Below are positions 1-12,376 of a DNA stretch of 64,000 bases, piece after piece. Under the pieces are notes generated by a model that searched no databases, was not told the DNA's origin, and saw only the letters and a program-made list of their open reading frames with translations. A program made the translations under genes and the position numbers. The DNA lies in NCBI RefSeq assembly GCF_947498825.1, contig NZ_CANMLV010000002.1, positions 284,601-348,600 of the forward strand, read 5' to 3'. The stretch's first letter is position 1. The number at the start of each line of letters is the position of its first letter. The DNA comes from an uncultured Cedecea sp. (GTDB taxonomy: Bacteria > Pseudomonadota > Gammaproteobacteria > Enterobacterales > Enterobacteriaceae).

Positions 1-229
1 GCTGGGCCTTCTGGATTTCGCCAAAAAGGGCCATACCATCCATTTCATCCATCCGCAGGTCGCTTATCACCAGATCAATTTTTTCACGCCCCAAGACCCG
101 TAGCCCTTCCGCACCACTTTCAGCAGTACTCACGGTATAACCTTCGCTGGTCAAACGCATGCCCAACAGTTTTAACAAGCCCGGGTCATCATCGACTAAT
201 AGTAAACTCGCCGGTTTATGTGACGTCAT
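1..229 (-). CDS. glrR: Response regulator GlrR (QseF), N-terminal part only
   Basis: This is the first 76 codons of a sigma-54-dependent response regulator; the rest lies beyond the left edge. The translated start contains a receiver-domain acidic cluster (LLLVDDDPG, about residues 10-18) and the phosphoacceptor region SDLRMDEMDGM. The start codon overlaps the qseG stop in an ATGA tetrad, so it is translationally coupled to qseG and glrK. In enterobacteria GlrR is phosphorylated by GlrK and, with sigma-54 and IHF, activates glmY and rpoE. The AAA+ and HTH domains are not visible, so the family call rests on synteny and the receiver. Confidence 0.9.
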   Translation of the reverse strand, partial: MTSHKPASLLLVDDDPGLLKLLGMRLTSEGYTVSTAESGAEGLRVLGREKIDLVISDLRMDEMDGMALFGEIQKAQ

Positions 230-954
230 GGCTTGTCCTCTTCAGAGAGTTGTTCTTGGTTATCCCGAACCTCACTATTAGGTTCTTCAGGAATATAGTT
301 GCTGCCTGGTTTGCGGCTGGAAAGCTGGCGTTCAATATCAGACATTGTTTCCAGTTTTCTGGACGTTATTTCCAGTTCATTACGTAAAAACTGCTGTGTT
401 TGACGTAACTCATCCAACTGGCTGTCAGTTGTCTGTTGTAATTTAGTGTAGCGACTACGCTCTTCTACCAGACTTAACTGAGCCCGCTGGCTGTCACGCC
501 AGACGATAAATAAAGAACGTATCTGGAGTGGAATATCCGTCGCCAGCATATCAAGTTGAGTCATGTACTTACGTCTTTCTGCAGGGGTAATTTTAGCAGG
601 GGACAATAAAATACCGCGCTTAAATGTATCCTGCCAGGTTAGCTCCGACCACTGACGGGCTTCACTTCTGGCTTCTGCAGGCGAGAGCCTCTGCGCACAT
701 TCCATGCCTCGCAACCAGTAAAGTGGATTTTCCAGCGTATCGACAGAATGCTGTTGCCAGATATTCGAGCATTGGGCAGAGAGATAGTCCGGTAGCTGCT
801 GCTCCGCTAAATGAGTCTGGTTAACGTTTTCCGCATGATGTAATTCAGGTAGTGATGTACAGCCCATCAGCACACCACTCCCTGCCACCAGCATGGTAGC
901 AGCCAGGCGAGAACCAATAGCACCACGTAGTAGAGTTAACAGATATTCTTTCAT
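226..954 (-). CDS. qseG: Outer-membrane lipoprotein QseG
   Basis: A 242-residue lipoprotein encoded between the kinase glrK and the regulator glrR. The N-terminus is a type II signal peptide with lipobox VLMGC (Cys about residue 32). The C-terminal half (about 150-215) is charged and predicted to be helical or coiled coil, with many Q, E and L. The family is known to sit in the outer membrane and to interact with the GlrK/QseE sensor, setting its activity. Both junctions are 4-bp ATGA overlaps (with glrK upstream and glrR downstream), so the three genes form one coupled operon. Length is close to the E. coli protein. Confidence 0.93.
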   Translation of the reverse strand: MKEYLLTLLRGAIGSRLAATMLVAGSGVLMGCTSLPELHHAENVNQTHLAEQQLPDYLSAQCSNIWQQHSVDTLENPLYWLRGMECAQRLSPAEARSEARQWSELTWQDTFKRGILLSPAKITPAERRKYMTQLDMLATDIPLQIRSLFIVWRDSQRAQLSLVEERSRYTKLQQTTDSQLDELRQTQQFLRNELEITSRKLETMSDIERQLSSRKPGSNYIPEEPNSEVRDNQEQLSEEDKP

Positions 955-2396
955 TGCGTTTTATCATTCTCGGGAAAAACCGGTAATTCGATGCGAAAAC
1001 AAACATCTGCTTTCTCATCATGTATCAGGTAGAGTTGACCTTTCATCCGATGAATACAATCCCTGGCAATACTAAGGCCTAATCCGCTGCCTTTCACTGA
1101 ACCTTTACGTTGCAAGCTTCCTTGATAGAAAGGTTCAAAAATCATTTCACTTTCCGATTCAGGAATTGCCTGACCGGTATTCGCTACGTCAATATAGAGT
1201 TGATTGTCTGACTGGACGCTACGAATATAAATGGTACCGGATTCACCGCCATAGTACACCGCATTGGAATAGAGATTATCTAAGACGCTCATCAGCAATA
1301 GAGGTTCGGCCAGACAAGCAACAGAGATGAGTTCAATTTCAGTACGCATATGCTTCGCTCTGGCAGGTAAACTGTGCGCCGCTATAACACTGCTGACAAG
1401 CGGGGAGATTTCCACTTTTTCCAGCTCAACGGCTCCGTCTATGGTCCGTCGATTATAATCCAGTAGTTGTTCAATCAGCTTTTGCAAATGACGACTGCTG
1501 TCGTCAAGTATAGACACCACCTCTTTTTGTGAGGCCGTAAGTGGCCCGACAACCTGATCGGCCAATAACTCTGTGCCTTCACGCATACTGGCAAGCGGCG
1601 TTTTTAATTCATGAGAAATGTGGCGTAAAAACTCATGACGCTGAGACTCCAGCCAGCGTAAACGTTCACTTAACCAAACAATACGTTGTCCGATCGTTCT
1701 GAACTCTCTCGGACCTTTAAAACTCTCCCCGTGTTCCAGCAATCGCCCTTCGCCAAGATGTTTAATCATCCTTTCCATGCTCTTTACCGGACCGATAATC
1801 ATGCGGGTAAAAATAATCACCAGATTAAGGCTCAATAAAAATAACACCAGCGCCTGCCAGCCAAAGAACTGACCACGCTCAGCGATATCCTGCTGCAATT
1901 GCTGACCACGAGAAAAAACCACTGCACGCGTCGCCTGAAGCATATCAGCATTGCCAGCAGCAAAGACTTCAAGTTCATGCAATGCTGCACTATCCGGGGC
2001 GTTATTACGACACTGAAAAGTGGAAAGCGCCGCCAATGATTTAGTCAGTGTTTGCAAAAGGGCGGGATCAGCAATAACCGGAGCATGGTCCTCCAGCATC
2101 TGGGCATATTTTCCATGCTGTTCCTGATACATGTTCAGCAGGCGGGAATCTTCCAGGACACAGTACTGTCGATAGCTTCGCTCCATTTCCAGAGCAATAT
2201 TTGCCATAGTTTCGCTACGGCGCGCATCTGCCACGGTACTGCGGTTAGTTTGTTCTGCCTGAGCACTGAGCGCATTCAGACTCTGCCAGGCTTGCCATGC
2301 AAGCACCAGTAACGGAACCAGTACCAAGAAAAAAGCAATCATTACAAGTTGTCGTAATGAGCGGGGAAAGGCATGCCACTTGTTCAATTGACTCAT
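951..2396 (-). CDS. glrK: Sensor histidine kinase GlrK (QseE)
   Basis: A 481-residue membrane sensor kinase. Visible parts are a first membrane helix (about 15-36), a periplasmic helical sensor region (about 37-178), a second helix (about 180-202), a HAMP linker, a dimerisation/phosphoacceptor helix with HISHELKTPLAS (His about 262), and an ATPase domain with an N box near 370-378, plus FEPFYQG and GSGLGLSIA. It phosphorylates GlrR in response to envelope stress and drives glmY expression. The gene follows glmY in the usual enterobacterial order glmY-glrK-qseG-glrR. The ATG was chosen because the sequence reads straight into the first membrane helix. Confidence 0.95.
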   Translation of the reverse strand: MSQLNKWHAFPRSLRQLVMIAFFLVLVPLLVLAWQAWQSLNALSAQAEQTNRSTVADARRSETMANIALEMERSYRQYCVLEDSRLLNMYQEQHGKYAQMLEDHAPVIADPALLQTLTKSLAALSTFQCRNNAPDSAALHELEVFAAGNADMLQATRAVVFSRGQQLQQDIAERGQFFGWQALVLFLLSLNLVIIFTRMIIGPVKSMERMIKHLGEGRLLEHGESFKGPREFRTIGQRIVWLSERLRWLESQRHEFLRHISHELKTPLASMREGTELLADQVVGPLTASQKEVVSILDDSSRHLQKLIEQLLDYNRRTIDGAVELEKVEISPLVSSVIAAHSLPARAKHMRTEIELISVACLAEPLLLMSVLDNLYSNAVYYGGESGTIYIRSVQSDNQLYIDVANTGQAIPESESEMIFEPFYQGSLQRKGSVKGSGLGLSIARDCIHRMKGQLYLIHDEKADVCFRIELPVFPENDKTQ

Positions 2397-2457
2397 CTCA
2401 TTTTATCGCGCTAACAAGATGCTAGCTGGGATTGAATTGAGTTGAAAGCAGAGTTTA

Positions 2458-2590
2458 CAACCAAAATAATTTGGGTGACTCTCTGGCATCCAGTTCAGAC
2501 AGGCGATGAGCATAGATGAGCATAAATGAACGATATGATTCGGCTATTCTCGCAGCAGCAACAACACCCAAGTAACTTGAGGAATGACGG
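2458..2590. repeat. Dispersed intergenic inverted repeat, copy A
   Basis: An imperfect element about 130 bp long with inverted ends: ATAATTTGGGTG at the left, and CACCCAAGTAACTT at the right. The core has GATTCGGC and GAGCATAGAT motifs shared with copies near 45.1 kb and 57.3 kb. It lies between the glmY terminator and glrK, so the glrK leader runs through it. This copy is more diverged than the others. The architecture resembles a MITE-like non-coding repeat seen between genes in several Enterobacterales; that family assignment is from memory. Confidence 0.6.
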
Positions 2591-2599
2591 GGGGACAGA

Positions 2600-2796
2600 A
2601 ACAATAAAGGCAGGGTCAAAACCCTGCCTTTATCTAAGAATTAGGCGGCGCCTTACTCAACGTTTCGCCCTGTGCATGATAAGCCCGAAAGCATTTATCA
2701 AAAGTTGGACGGCAGGCACCTTAATGTGCGTCATTCGGAGGTTTATGTAGCCTGTTTAATTAAAAACGCTGACATAAGAGATTGAATGAGCAACGT
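2600..2796 (-). ncRNA. glmY: Small RNA GlmY
   Basis: A roughly 197-nt sRNA on the minus strand between purL and glrK, the standard glmY position. Its 5' part contains GCTCATTCA followed by CTTATGTCAGC, matching the start of E. coli GlmY as I remember it. The 3' end is a GC-rich hairpin (AAGGCAGGG/CCCTGCCTT). The predicted +1 at about 2796 is 12 bp downstream of a sigma-54 -12 element. GlmY acts by titrating the adaptor RapZ, which protects GlmZ and so raises glmS translation for UDP-GlcNAc supply. No tight Hfq target was looked for. Boundaries are inferred from promoter and terminator and could be off by a few bases. Confidence 0.88.
2604..2633 (-). terminator. GlmY 3' hairpin and terminator
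   Basis: A perfect 12-bp stem (ATAAAGGCAGGG / CCCTGCCTTTAT) with a 6-base loop, followed on the minus strand by TGTTTC. It forms the 3' end of the sRNA. The U tract is weak, so some read-through into glrK is plausible. Confidence 0.8.
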
Positions 2797-2805
2797 CATT
2801 AATAA

Positions 2806-2821
2806 TGCATGATCTATGCCA
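2806..2821 (-). promoter_or_regulatory. Sigma-54 promoter of glmY
   Basis: Read on the minus strand the sequence is TGGCATAGATCATGCA, with the invariant GG (-24) and GC (-12) exactly 12 bp apart. It lies 10 bp upstream of the predicted GlmY start and downstream of three GlrR-type boxes, the arrangement expected for an enhancer-activated promoter. Confidence 0.82.
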
Positions 2822-2836
2822 CAATGTAAATAAAAA

Positions 2837-2849
2837 TATCAATAACATG
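2837..2849 (+). promoter_or_regulatory. Candidate IHF site between the glmY promoter and GlrR boxes
   Basis: TATCAATAACATG matches the IHF consensus WATCAANNNNTTR at all but one fixed position and is embedded in A/T-rich DNA. It lies between the sigma-54 promoter and the activator boxes, where IHF bending is known to help GlrR. Evidence is one motif match only. Confidence 0.4.
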
Positions 2850-2909
2850 ATTTATAAGGCATTTTAAAAACAAAAAATAACAAAAAATCGAATTACGATC
2901 ACAAAGAAC

Positions 2910-2927
2910 TGTCTCCATATTGAGACA
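2910..2927. promoter_or_regulatory. GlrR box 1
   Basis: TGTC-N10-GACA, the palindromic GlrR operator form known from E. coli glmY. It is the box nearest the sigma-54 promoter, about 90 bp upstream of it. Confidence 0.8.
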
Positions 2928-2972
2928 CTAAAGAGACTTAAACTAAATATATTTAACAATCATCATTTTAAA

Positions 2973-2990
2973 TGTCTCCAAAAAGAGACA
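2973..2990. promoter_or_regulatory. GlrR box 2
   Basis: TGTC-N10-GACA with the inner bases TCCAAAAAGA. It starts 63 bp from box 1, close to six helical turns, so both boxes face the same side of the DNA. Confidence 0.8.
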
Positions 2991-3003
2991 CTTAAAATGG
3001 CAT

Positions 3004-3021
3004 TGTCGTGATTTAGCGACA
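3004..3021. promoter_or_regulatory. GlrR box 3
   Basis: TGTC-N10-GACA (inner GTGATTTAGC), 31 bp or about three turns from box 2. Its outer edge touches the U tract of the purL terminator, so enhancer and terminator are packed end to end. Confidence 0.75.
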
Positions 3022-3071
3022 TAAAAAACTGCACCTTACTCAGTTGGGTGTCCAACTTTTCAGGTGCAGTT
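3021..3071 (-). terminator. purL intrinsic terminator
   Basis: Downstream of purL a 10-bp stem (AACTGCACCT / AGGTGCAGTT) encloses a smaller GTTGG/CCAAC hairpin and is followed on the minus strand by a run of six T. It insulates purL from glmY. Confidence 0.8.
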
Positions 3072-3104
3072 CAAATAGAGGGTTTTATATTATCTTACGA
3101 ACGA

Positions 3105-6100
3105 TCAGCCCAGCTGTTTACGAGCATTACGGAAAATACGCATCCACGGGCTGTCCTCGCCCCACTCTTCCGGGTGCCAGGAGTTACTTACCGTACGGAA
3201 CACACGTTCAGGATGCGGCATCATGATAGTGACTCGTCCGTCTTCATTACTGACCGCAGTAATCCCATTTGGGGAACCATTCGGGTTTGCCGGGTAGCGT
3301 TCAGTGACATGATTGGCATTATCGATAAAGCGTAGCGCTACCAGGCCTTTACTTTCCAGCGCCAACAGATGAGCCTCATCACGCACTTCAACCCGTCCTT
3401 CGCCATGAGAGACAGCGATTGGCATATGTGAACCTGTCATTCCCTGAAGCAGGAGTGACGGGCTATCTGTCACTTCAACCAGACTAAAACGCGCTTCAAA
3501 GCGGTCAGACTGGTTGCGAACAAAACGCGGCCACAACTCACTTCCCGGGATCAGTTCCCGCAGATTAGACATCATCTGACAACCATTACAGACGCCTAAA
3601 GCCAGTGTCTGAGGACGCAGGAAGAATTCAGCAAATTCGTCACGGACACGTGAGTTGAAGAGAATCGATTTCGCCCAGCCTTCGCCAGCCCCCAGCACAT
3701 CACCATAGGAGAAACCACCGCAGGCAACCAGTGTCTGGAAACTATCCAGTCCGGTACGACCAGCCAGCAAATCACTCATATGAACATCAATCGCATCAAA
3801 ACCTGCGCGATGGAATGCTGCTGCCATTTCAACATGGGAGTTAACACCCTGTTCACGCAGAATCGCCACTTTCGGACGAGCCCCTGTCGCGATAAACGGT
3901 GCTGCGATATCCGCTGTGATATCAAAGTTCAGCTTAACATTGAGTCCAGGATCCTTGTCGTCAGCTTTAGCCTGGTGTTCCTGATCTGCGCAATCAGGGT
4001 TATCCCGCAGGCGCTGCATCTGCCAGGTGGTTTCTGCCCACCAGAGACGCAAGGTTGTGCGACTTTCGCTAAATACCGACTCACCATCAGCAGTCAGCGT
4101 AAAACGGTCACCTGCGACAGCTTTACCGAGGTAATGCACACAATTTGCCAGGCCATGCTCAGCAAAACATTGTTCCACTGCCGCACAGTCTGCTGCACGT
4201 ACCTGGATAACACCACCGAGTTCTTCGTTAAACAGTGCTGCCAGTCGGTTACTGCCAAGACCTGTAATATCGGCTTCAATACCGCAGTGACCGGTAAAGG
4301 CCATTTCTGCCAAAGTAACGAGCAGACCGCCGTCAGAACGGTCATGCCAGGCCAGCAGCTTACGTTCAGCAACCAGGGCCTGCATGGCATGCCAGAAACC
4401 TTTCAGTTGCTCAACATTACGCACATCAGCAGGTTTATCACCTAACTGACGATAGACCTGAGCTAATGCAGTCGCACCCAACGCATTATGACCCGCGCCT
4501 AAGTCAATCAGCAGCAGGGCATTATCTTCTGTACTGAGTTGCGGTGTTACCGTCGCACGAACATCTTCAACACGCGCAAATGCGGTGATGACCAACGAAA
4601 GCGGTGAGGTCATCTCTTGAGTGCTGTCTTCCTGCTGCCAGCGGGTTTTCATCGACATAGAGTCTTTGCCCACAGGAATAGTCAGACCCAGTTGCGGACA
4701 GAGTTCCTCTCCTACCGCTTTTACAGCTTCATATAATCCGGCATCTTCACCTGGGTGTCCGGCTGCGGCCATCCAGTTTGCGGACAGTTTAATGCGTTTC
4801 AAAGAACCAATCTGGGTACCGGCAATGTTGGTTAAAGCTTCCCCCACCGCAAGACGCGCAGAGGCAGCAAAATCCAGTAAAGCAACAGGGGCACGCTCAC
4901 CCAGTGACATCGCTTCGCCATAGTAGCTGTCAAGGCTTGCGGTGGTAACAGCGCAGTCGGCAACAGGGATCTGCCACGGTCCTACCATCTGATCCCGGGA
5001 AACCATACCGGTTACGGTGCGGTCGCCAATCGTGACCAGGAAGGTTTTTTCTGCCACCGTCGGTAAGTGAAGAACACGGTTAACAGCATCAGCAATAGTG
5101 ATAGCACTCTCGTTCAGGGCTTCACCTTGCGCTTTCAGCGTTTCAACATTGCGCTCCATTTTCGGTGTTTTACCCAGTAAAACATCCAGCGGCATATCAA
5201 TAGGCTGATTGTCGAAATGGCTGTCGTTCAGCGTGAGATGCTGCTCCTGCGTCGCTTCACCGATCACAGCATAAGGGGCACGTTCACGACGGCACAGAGC
5301 ATCAAACAGAGGTAATTGCTCTGGCATTACAGCCAGGACATAACGCTCCTGCGATTCGTTACACCATACCTCTAGCGGGCTCATTCCTGGCTCATCATTT
5401 AAGATATCACGCAGTTCAAAACGACCTCCGCGTCCGCCATCACTCACCAGTTCTGGCATCGCATTCGACAAGCCACCGGCTCCTACGTCGTGGATAAAGA
5501 CAATAGGGTTATCTTCGCCAAGCTGCCAGCAACGGTCAATAACCTCCTGACAGCGACGTTCCATTTCAGGGTTGTCACGCTGTACAGAAGCAAAATCCAG
5601 ATCGGCATCAGACTGACCGGAAGCCATAGAAGAAGCGGCGCCGCCTCCAAGGCCGATGTTCATTGACGGCCCGCCCAGCACAATAAGCTTCGCCCCAACA
5701 GGTATTTCGCCTTTTTGTACATGGTCTGCACGAATATTTCCGATACCACCTGCCAGCATAATAGGTTTGTGGTAGCCACGGAGCTCCACACCATTATGGC
5801 TGTTAACCTGCTCTTCGTAAGTACGGAAGTAGCCTGTCAGCGCCGGGCGGCCAAATTCATTATTAAATGCTGCGCCGCCTAAAGGACCTTCGGTCATAAT
5901 ATCCAGCGCACTGACAATACGATCTGGTTTCCCGAAATCTTGTTCCCAAGGTTGTTCAAAGCCCGGAATTCGCAGGTTAGAAACGGAGAAACCAACCAAA
6001 CCGGCTTTAGGCTTAGATCCACGTCCGGTAGCCCCTTCATCACGAATTTCACCACCGGAGCCGGTAGCAGCGCCTGGCCATGGTGAAATAGCGGTCGGAT

Positions 6101-6992
6101 GGTTATGGGTTTCGACCTTCATCAGAATATGCGCTTCTTCCTGATGGAATGCATAACGACCAGAATCGTGATCTGCAAAGAAGCGTCCGACATGGGAGCC
6201 TTCCATAACAGCGGCGTTATCTTTATAGGCAGACAGGACATGTTCAGGCGTTTTTTCAAAGGTATTTTTGATCATCTTAAACAGCGATTTAGGCTGTTTT
6301 TCACCGTCGATAACCCAGTCTGCATTGAAAATTTTGTGACGACAGTGTTCTGAGTTCGCCTGGGCGAACATATAGAGTTCGATATCGTTAGGGTTGCGAT
6401 CGAGCTGAGTAAAAGCAGCCTGCAAATAATCGATTTCATCTTCGGCCAGTGCCAGACCCAGACGGATATTGGCTTCAACCAGCGCTTCACGTCCTTTACC
6501 TGATAAATCGACGCTTTGTACCGGGGCCGGACTCTGCTGTACGAATAACTGAGCCGCATCTTCAAGAGAGGTAAATACCGTCTCCATCATTCTGTCGTGC
6601 AGTAATTCAGACACTGCTTTCCACTGTTCGTCGGTCAGCGTGTCAGCGGTAATGTACCAGGCAACGCCCCTCTCCAGTCGTTTTACCTGTGGCAGGTCAC
6701 AATTATGCGCAATATCGGTCGCTTTAGAGGACCAGGGAGAGATAGTTCCCGGACGAGGTGTTACCAGCAGCAAATGACCACCAGGGGTATGTTCTGCGAG
6801 GGTTGGACCATATTTCAGTAACCGTTGCAGGCGAGCAGACTCATCAGCATTTAGCGGTGCATCCAGATAAGCAAAGTGTACATACTCGGCATACACGTCG
6901 CTGACCGGCAGGCTAGCGTCGTTGAATCTGGTCAGAAGTTTATTAATACGAAATGCCGAAAGAGCAGGCGAACCACGCAGAATTTCCATCAT
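3105..6992 (-). CDS. purL: Phosphoribosylformylglycinamidine synthase PurL
   Basis: A 1295-residue single-chain FGAM synthase, the same length as in E. coli. It converts FGAR, glutamine and ATP to FGAM in step four of cytosolic purine synthesis. An N-terminal PurS-like part is followed by the paired synthetase domains (HNHPTAI and a glycine-rich GGGAASSM stretch) and a C-terminal glutamine amidotransferase. The latter has nucleophile Cys1135 in GVCNGCQMM and the HPERVF motif near the end. The start is the first of two consecutive ATGs, as in E. coli. The gene stands alone, with a PurR-type operator upstream and an intrinsic terminator downstream. Confidence 0.98.
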   Translation of the reverse strand: MMEILRGSPALSAFRINKLLTRFNDASLPVSDVYAEYVHFAYLDAPLNADESARLQRLLKYGPTLAEHTPGGHLLLVTPRPGTISPWSSKATDIAHNCDLPQVKRLERGVAWYITADTLTDEQWKAVSELLHDRMMETVFTSLEDAAQLFVQQSPAPVQSVDLSGKGREALVEANIRLGLALAEDEIDYLQAAFTQLDRNPNDIELYMFAQANSEHCRHKIFNADWVIDGEKQPKSLFKMIKNTFEKTPEHVLSAYKDNAAVMEGSHVGRFFADHDSGRYAFHQEEAHILMKVETHNHPTAISPWPGAATGSGGEIRDEGATGRGSKPKAGLVGFSVSNLRIPGFEQPWEQDFGKPDRIVSALDIMTEGPLGGAAFNNEFGRPALTGYFRTYEEQVNSHNGVELRGYHKPIMLAGGIGNIRADHVQKGEIPVGAKLIVLGGPSMNIGLGGGAASSMASGQSDADLDFASVQRDNPEMERRCQEVIDRCWQLGEDNPIVFIHDVGAGGLSNAMPELVSDGGRGGRFELRDILNDEPGMSPLEVWCNESQERYVLAVMPEQLPLFDALCRRERAPYAVIGEATQEQHLTLNDSHFDNQPIDMPLDVLLGKTPKMERNVETLKAQGEALNESAITIADAVNRVLHLPTVAEKTFLVTIGDRTVTGMVSRDQMVGPWQIPVADCAVTTASLDSYYGEAMSLGERAPVALLDFAASARLAVGEALTNIAGTQIGSLKRIKLSANWMAAAGHPGEDAGLYEAVKAVGEELCPQLGLTIPVGKDSMSMKTRWQQEDSTQEMTSPLSLVITAFARVEDVRATVTPQLSTEDNALLLIDLGAGHNALGATALAQVYRQLGDKPADVRNVEQLKGFWHAMQALVAERKLLAWHDRSDGGLLVTLAEMAFTGHCGIEADITGLGSNRLAALFNEELGGVIQVRAADCAAVEQCFAEHGLANCVHYLGKAVAGDRFTLTADGESVFSESRTTLRLWWAETTWQMQRLRDNPDCADQEHQAKADDKDPGLNVKLNFDITADIAAPFIATGARPKVAILREQGVNSHVEMAAAFHRAGFDAIDVHMSDLLAGRTGLDSFQTLVACGGFSYGDVLGAGEGWAKSILFNSRVRDEFAEFFLRPQTLALGVCNGCQMMSNLRELIPGSELWPRFVRNQSDRFEARFSLVEVTDSPSLLLQGMTGSHMPIAVSHGEGRVEVRDEAHLLALESKGLVALRFIDNANHVTERYPANPNGSPNGITAVSNEDGRVTIMMPHPERVFRTVSNSWHPEEWGEDSPWMRIFRNARKQLG

Positions 6993-7058
6993 TAAAGATC
7001 TCTCGTCTTCAGGGCGAAGGGGGGAAAACGGGGCTATTATAGAGAATCATCAGCCTCG

Positions 7059-7074
7059 ACGAAACCGTTTGCGT
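7059..7074. promoter_or_regulatory. PurR operator upstream of purL
   Basis: ACGAAACCGTTTGCGT is a near-perfect 16-bp PurR palindrome (consensus ACGCAAACGTTTGCGT). It lies 67 bp upstream of the purL start, implying purine repression of purL. Confidence 0.82.
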
Positions 7075-7238
7075 ATAAATATCCGCAGATGTTTTTATTG
7101 TCTGTTTTTTAATCAATCGCGTCTTAAATGTTGCTTACTGGCGTTTTCTTACGCAAAATGCGCCTCAGATTATCATGAGACACGTCGCAATTATGTTTAT
7201 TGTTAGCTAAGACCCTATCGTTGCAGACCACTATTTCT

Positions 7239-9913
<2,675 letters not shown>

Positions 9914-10094
9914 GAGGTTTGTCCTGACTAACAGACAAAGGTAAATATTCTGAGAATAGTTATTTTCTTCAATAGCTATTATTAAGAAACAACCTAACAT
10001 TTTATCCGGTAATATTGCTATCTTGTAGAATTTATTGTTCAATCCGCAGTTTACAATGGCAAGCTGCTATTGAAAAAGCTGCTCAGGAGAAAAA

Positions 10095-10943
10095 ATGAAC
10101 TGTTTATTGCGAATCAGAACCCGCTATCCAATGCTGGCACAGAGCGAGCGTAAACTGGCTGACTTTTTACTTACCGATCCTGAGCGTGTGCGACATTTAA
10201 GTTCTCAGCAACTTGCTGAAGAAGCCGGGATCAGCCAATCGAGTGTAGTCAAATTTTCACAAAAGATGGGTTTTAAAGGCTTTCCAGCCATGAAACTGGC
10301 TATTAGTGAAGCGCTGGCGAGTGGACAAAATCCGAATTCAGTACCCGTTCATAATCAGATCCTCGGTGATGACCCACTGCGCATGGTGGGAGAAAAGCTG
10401 ATTAAAGAAAATATTGCAGCGATGCACGCCTCCCTGGATGTAAATACCGAGGAAAAGCTGCTCGCGAGTATTAATCTATTGCGTAATGCACGCCGGGTAT
10501 TGTTAGTCGGTATTGGTGCCTCCGGTTTGGTTGCCAAAAATTTTTCCTGGAAATTAATGAAAATTGGCATTAACGCTGTGGCCGAGCAAGATATGCACGC
10601 ATTACTGGCAACCGTTCAGGCTATGTCTTCGGATGATATTCTGCTGGCAATTTCTTATTCAGGTGAACGCCGCGAGATCAATCTTGCTGCCGATGAAGCC
10701 TTAAATGTAGGTGCGAAGGTTATTACAATAACCGGTTTCACACCCAATGCTCTTCAGCAACGTGCAACTCTTTGTCTTTATACCATTGCCGAAGAGCAGG
10801 CAACACGCAGCGCAGCGATTTCATCTACCAGCGCTCAAATGATGATAACCGATTTATTATTTATGGCACTGGTACAAAACGATCTTGAAAATGCCCCAAG
10901 TCGGATCCGCCATAGCGAAGCTCTGGTTAAGCGCCTGGTATGA
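10095..10943 (+). CDS. yfhH: MurR/RpiR-family regulator YfhH
   Basis: A 282-residue transcription regulator identical in length to E. coli YfhH. It has an N-terminal RpiR-type HTH (about 1-77, with ISQSSVVKFSQKMGFKGFPAMK as core) and a C-terminal SIS sugar-phosphate-binding domain (about 120-260). The latter contains GIGASG and SYSGERREINLAADEA. The ligand and targets are unknown to me. A good Shine-Dalgarno (AGGAG) precedes the ATG. It is divergent from pgpC. Confidence 0.92.
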   Translation: MNCLLRIRTRYPMLAQSERKLADFLLTDPERVRHLSSQQLAEEAGISQSSVVKFSQKMGFKGFPAMKLAISEALASGQNPNSVPVHNQILGDDPLRMVGEKLIKENIAAMHASLDVNTEEKLLASINLLRNARRVLLVGIGASGLVAKNFSWKLMKIGINAVAEQDMHALLATVQAMSSDDILLAISYSGERREINLAADEALNVGAKVITITGFTPNALQQRATLCLYTIAEEQATRSAAISSTSAQMMITDLLFMALVQNDLENAPSRIRHSEALVKRLV

Positions 10944-11056
10944 AACGTGCCAGCGTAGTCTCTATTCCAACAACAGATGAATAAATGCGCGTCTTGACAT
11001 AAAATGTCATTCCTTAGTTTGTAAAAAGTTGAGATAGCATCATTTAAGGTTTCCTT

Positions 11057-12055
11057 ATGAAGAAAATAATTAACGCTACCATAAGTATTGGCGAACAGAA
11101 CAAAGACAAGGCAAAAATCAATCATATTGCTTATGGTGTTGATAAGAATTTTCTATTCGGAACAGGTATTTCATTGGTATCCGTTCTTATCAATAACAAA
11201 GAAAAATTCCATTTTCATATATTTACTGACTTTATTAATCAGGACTATATCGAAAAGTGTAAACAGATTACAAATAAGTTCGAAACTCAAATCACTCTCT
11301 ATTTAATAAATACCGATGTATTTTCCCAGCTTCCGGTAAGTGCTATCTGGCCAAAAGCGATGTACTTCAGACTCGCTATATTCGATATACTTTCTGAAGT
11401 CAGTAATAAGTTATTATATTTAGATGCTGATATCGTCTGTAAAGGCTCTCTGAGTGATTTTTTTAATACCGATTTATCAAATCACTATGCGGCTGTTGTT
11501 GCAGATCTTGACGCAGTGCAAAATAGAGTTGAACAGCGATTAGGTATTGCCGGGATGAAGGGTAAATATTTTAACTCTGGCGTTATTTTAGCTAATTTAC
11601 AGGAATGGAAAGAAAATAATCTGACAGAAAAATGTTTTACTGCACTGAGTGATGAAACTATACGAAAAAAACTTCATTTTATGGATCAGGATTTATTAAA
11701 TATTTTACTGTTTAACCATACTATTATTCTTGATAATAGATACAATTGTATTTATGACGGCTCTGAGCATTTCGGTAGAAAAGACTATGCTAACTATAAA
11801 GAAACGATAACTGATAATACTGTACTAATTCACTATACCAGCGATACTAAACCTTGGTTAAAGTGGGTAAGGTATCCCGCCTTCGCCTTTTTTGATAATG
11901 CACTTGCCCAATCCCCCTGGTCTGATAAAGACCTTATGGATGCCAGCCGAATTAACCAATTAAAAAAGAAATCTAAACATGAATTTTATCAAGGAAAACA
12001 TTTAAGTGGTATCAAGACGCAGCTAAAATACTTATGGAAAAAAGTCGTGCATTAA
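11057..12055 (+). CDS. Family 8 glycosyltransferase (LPS core hexosyltransferase type)
   Basis: A 332-residue GT8 glycosyltransferase of the WaaI/WaaJ/WaaO type, which add glucose or galactose to the LPS outer core at the cytoplasmic face of the inner membrane. The N-terminal HIAYGVDKNF motif and the metal-binding YLDADIVCKG (Asp-X-Asp at about 131-133) mark the family. NSGVILANL and the late HYTSDTKPW motifs agree. The C-terminal basic helix (KKKSKHEFYQGKH...) resembles the WaaJ tail. The gene is conspicuously AT-rich, sits alone between yfhH and yfhL, and is absent from that place in E. coli, so horizontal acquisition is likely. The acceptor cannot be inferred. Confidence 0.82.
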   Translation: MKKIINATISIGEQNKDKAKINHIAYGVDKNFLFGTGISLVSVLINNKEKFHFHIFTDFINQDYIEKCKQITNKFETQITLYLINTDVFSQLPVSAIWPKAMYFRLAIFDILSEVSNKLLYLDADIVCKGSLSDFFNTDLSNHYAAVVADLDAVQNRVEQRLGIAGMKGKYFNSGVILANLQEWKENNLTEKCFTALSDETIRKKLHFMDQDLLNILLFNHTIILDNRYNCIYDGSEHFGRKDYANYKETITDNTVLIHYTSDTKPWLKWVRYPAFAFFDNALAQSPWSDKDLMDASRINQLKKKSKHEFYQGKHLSGIKTQLKYLWKKVVH

Positions 12056-12376
12056 TCGCCAACCATATGAAAAATAATACTCCTTGCCAACCCTCTTGAA
12101 ATGGTTAGCAAGGACGTGAAAATCAAAAACTAGCAAAAAATGGGGTAATGGTTGTTATATTATCGGTTTACATAACGCTAACATTTTCATGAAAATAATT
12201 AACTGGCTGATGAAAAACCAAGCTGAGCAGAGCAATGATTGGAGCAACCCTGTTTCTATGGTAAAATCTCAGGAAGCATGATTCCTGATGTCCATATCCT
12301 TTTCTTCTGCATCCAGGTCGGCCTGCCAGTAATTTAACGTGTTCAGCTTCTACAATCCTGAAGATAATATTCTGCT
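12056..12376. other. Intergenic region with an inverted repeat
   Basis: No gene is supported in these 321 bases. At 12082-12113 CCTTGCCAACC pairs with GGTTAGCAAGG (one mismatch), 27 bp after the glycosyltransferase stop. It could end that transcript although no T run follows. The rest is AT-rich and probably holds the yfhL promoter, which I could not place. Confidence 0.4.

Noticed and set aside
2526..2750. 74-codon frame antisense to GlmY
   Set aside because: It is the complement of a structured sRNA and lacks a ribosome site.
3780..4445. 221-codon frame antisense to purL
   Set aside because: It is a shadow of a strongly conserved gene; its Cys-rich composition is typical of such antisense frames.
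10980..11056. TTGACA near 10994 as promoter of the glycosyltransferase gene
   Set aside because: No acceptable -10 hexamer lies at 16-18 bp, so I did not list it.
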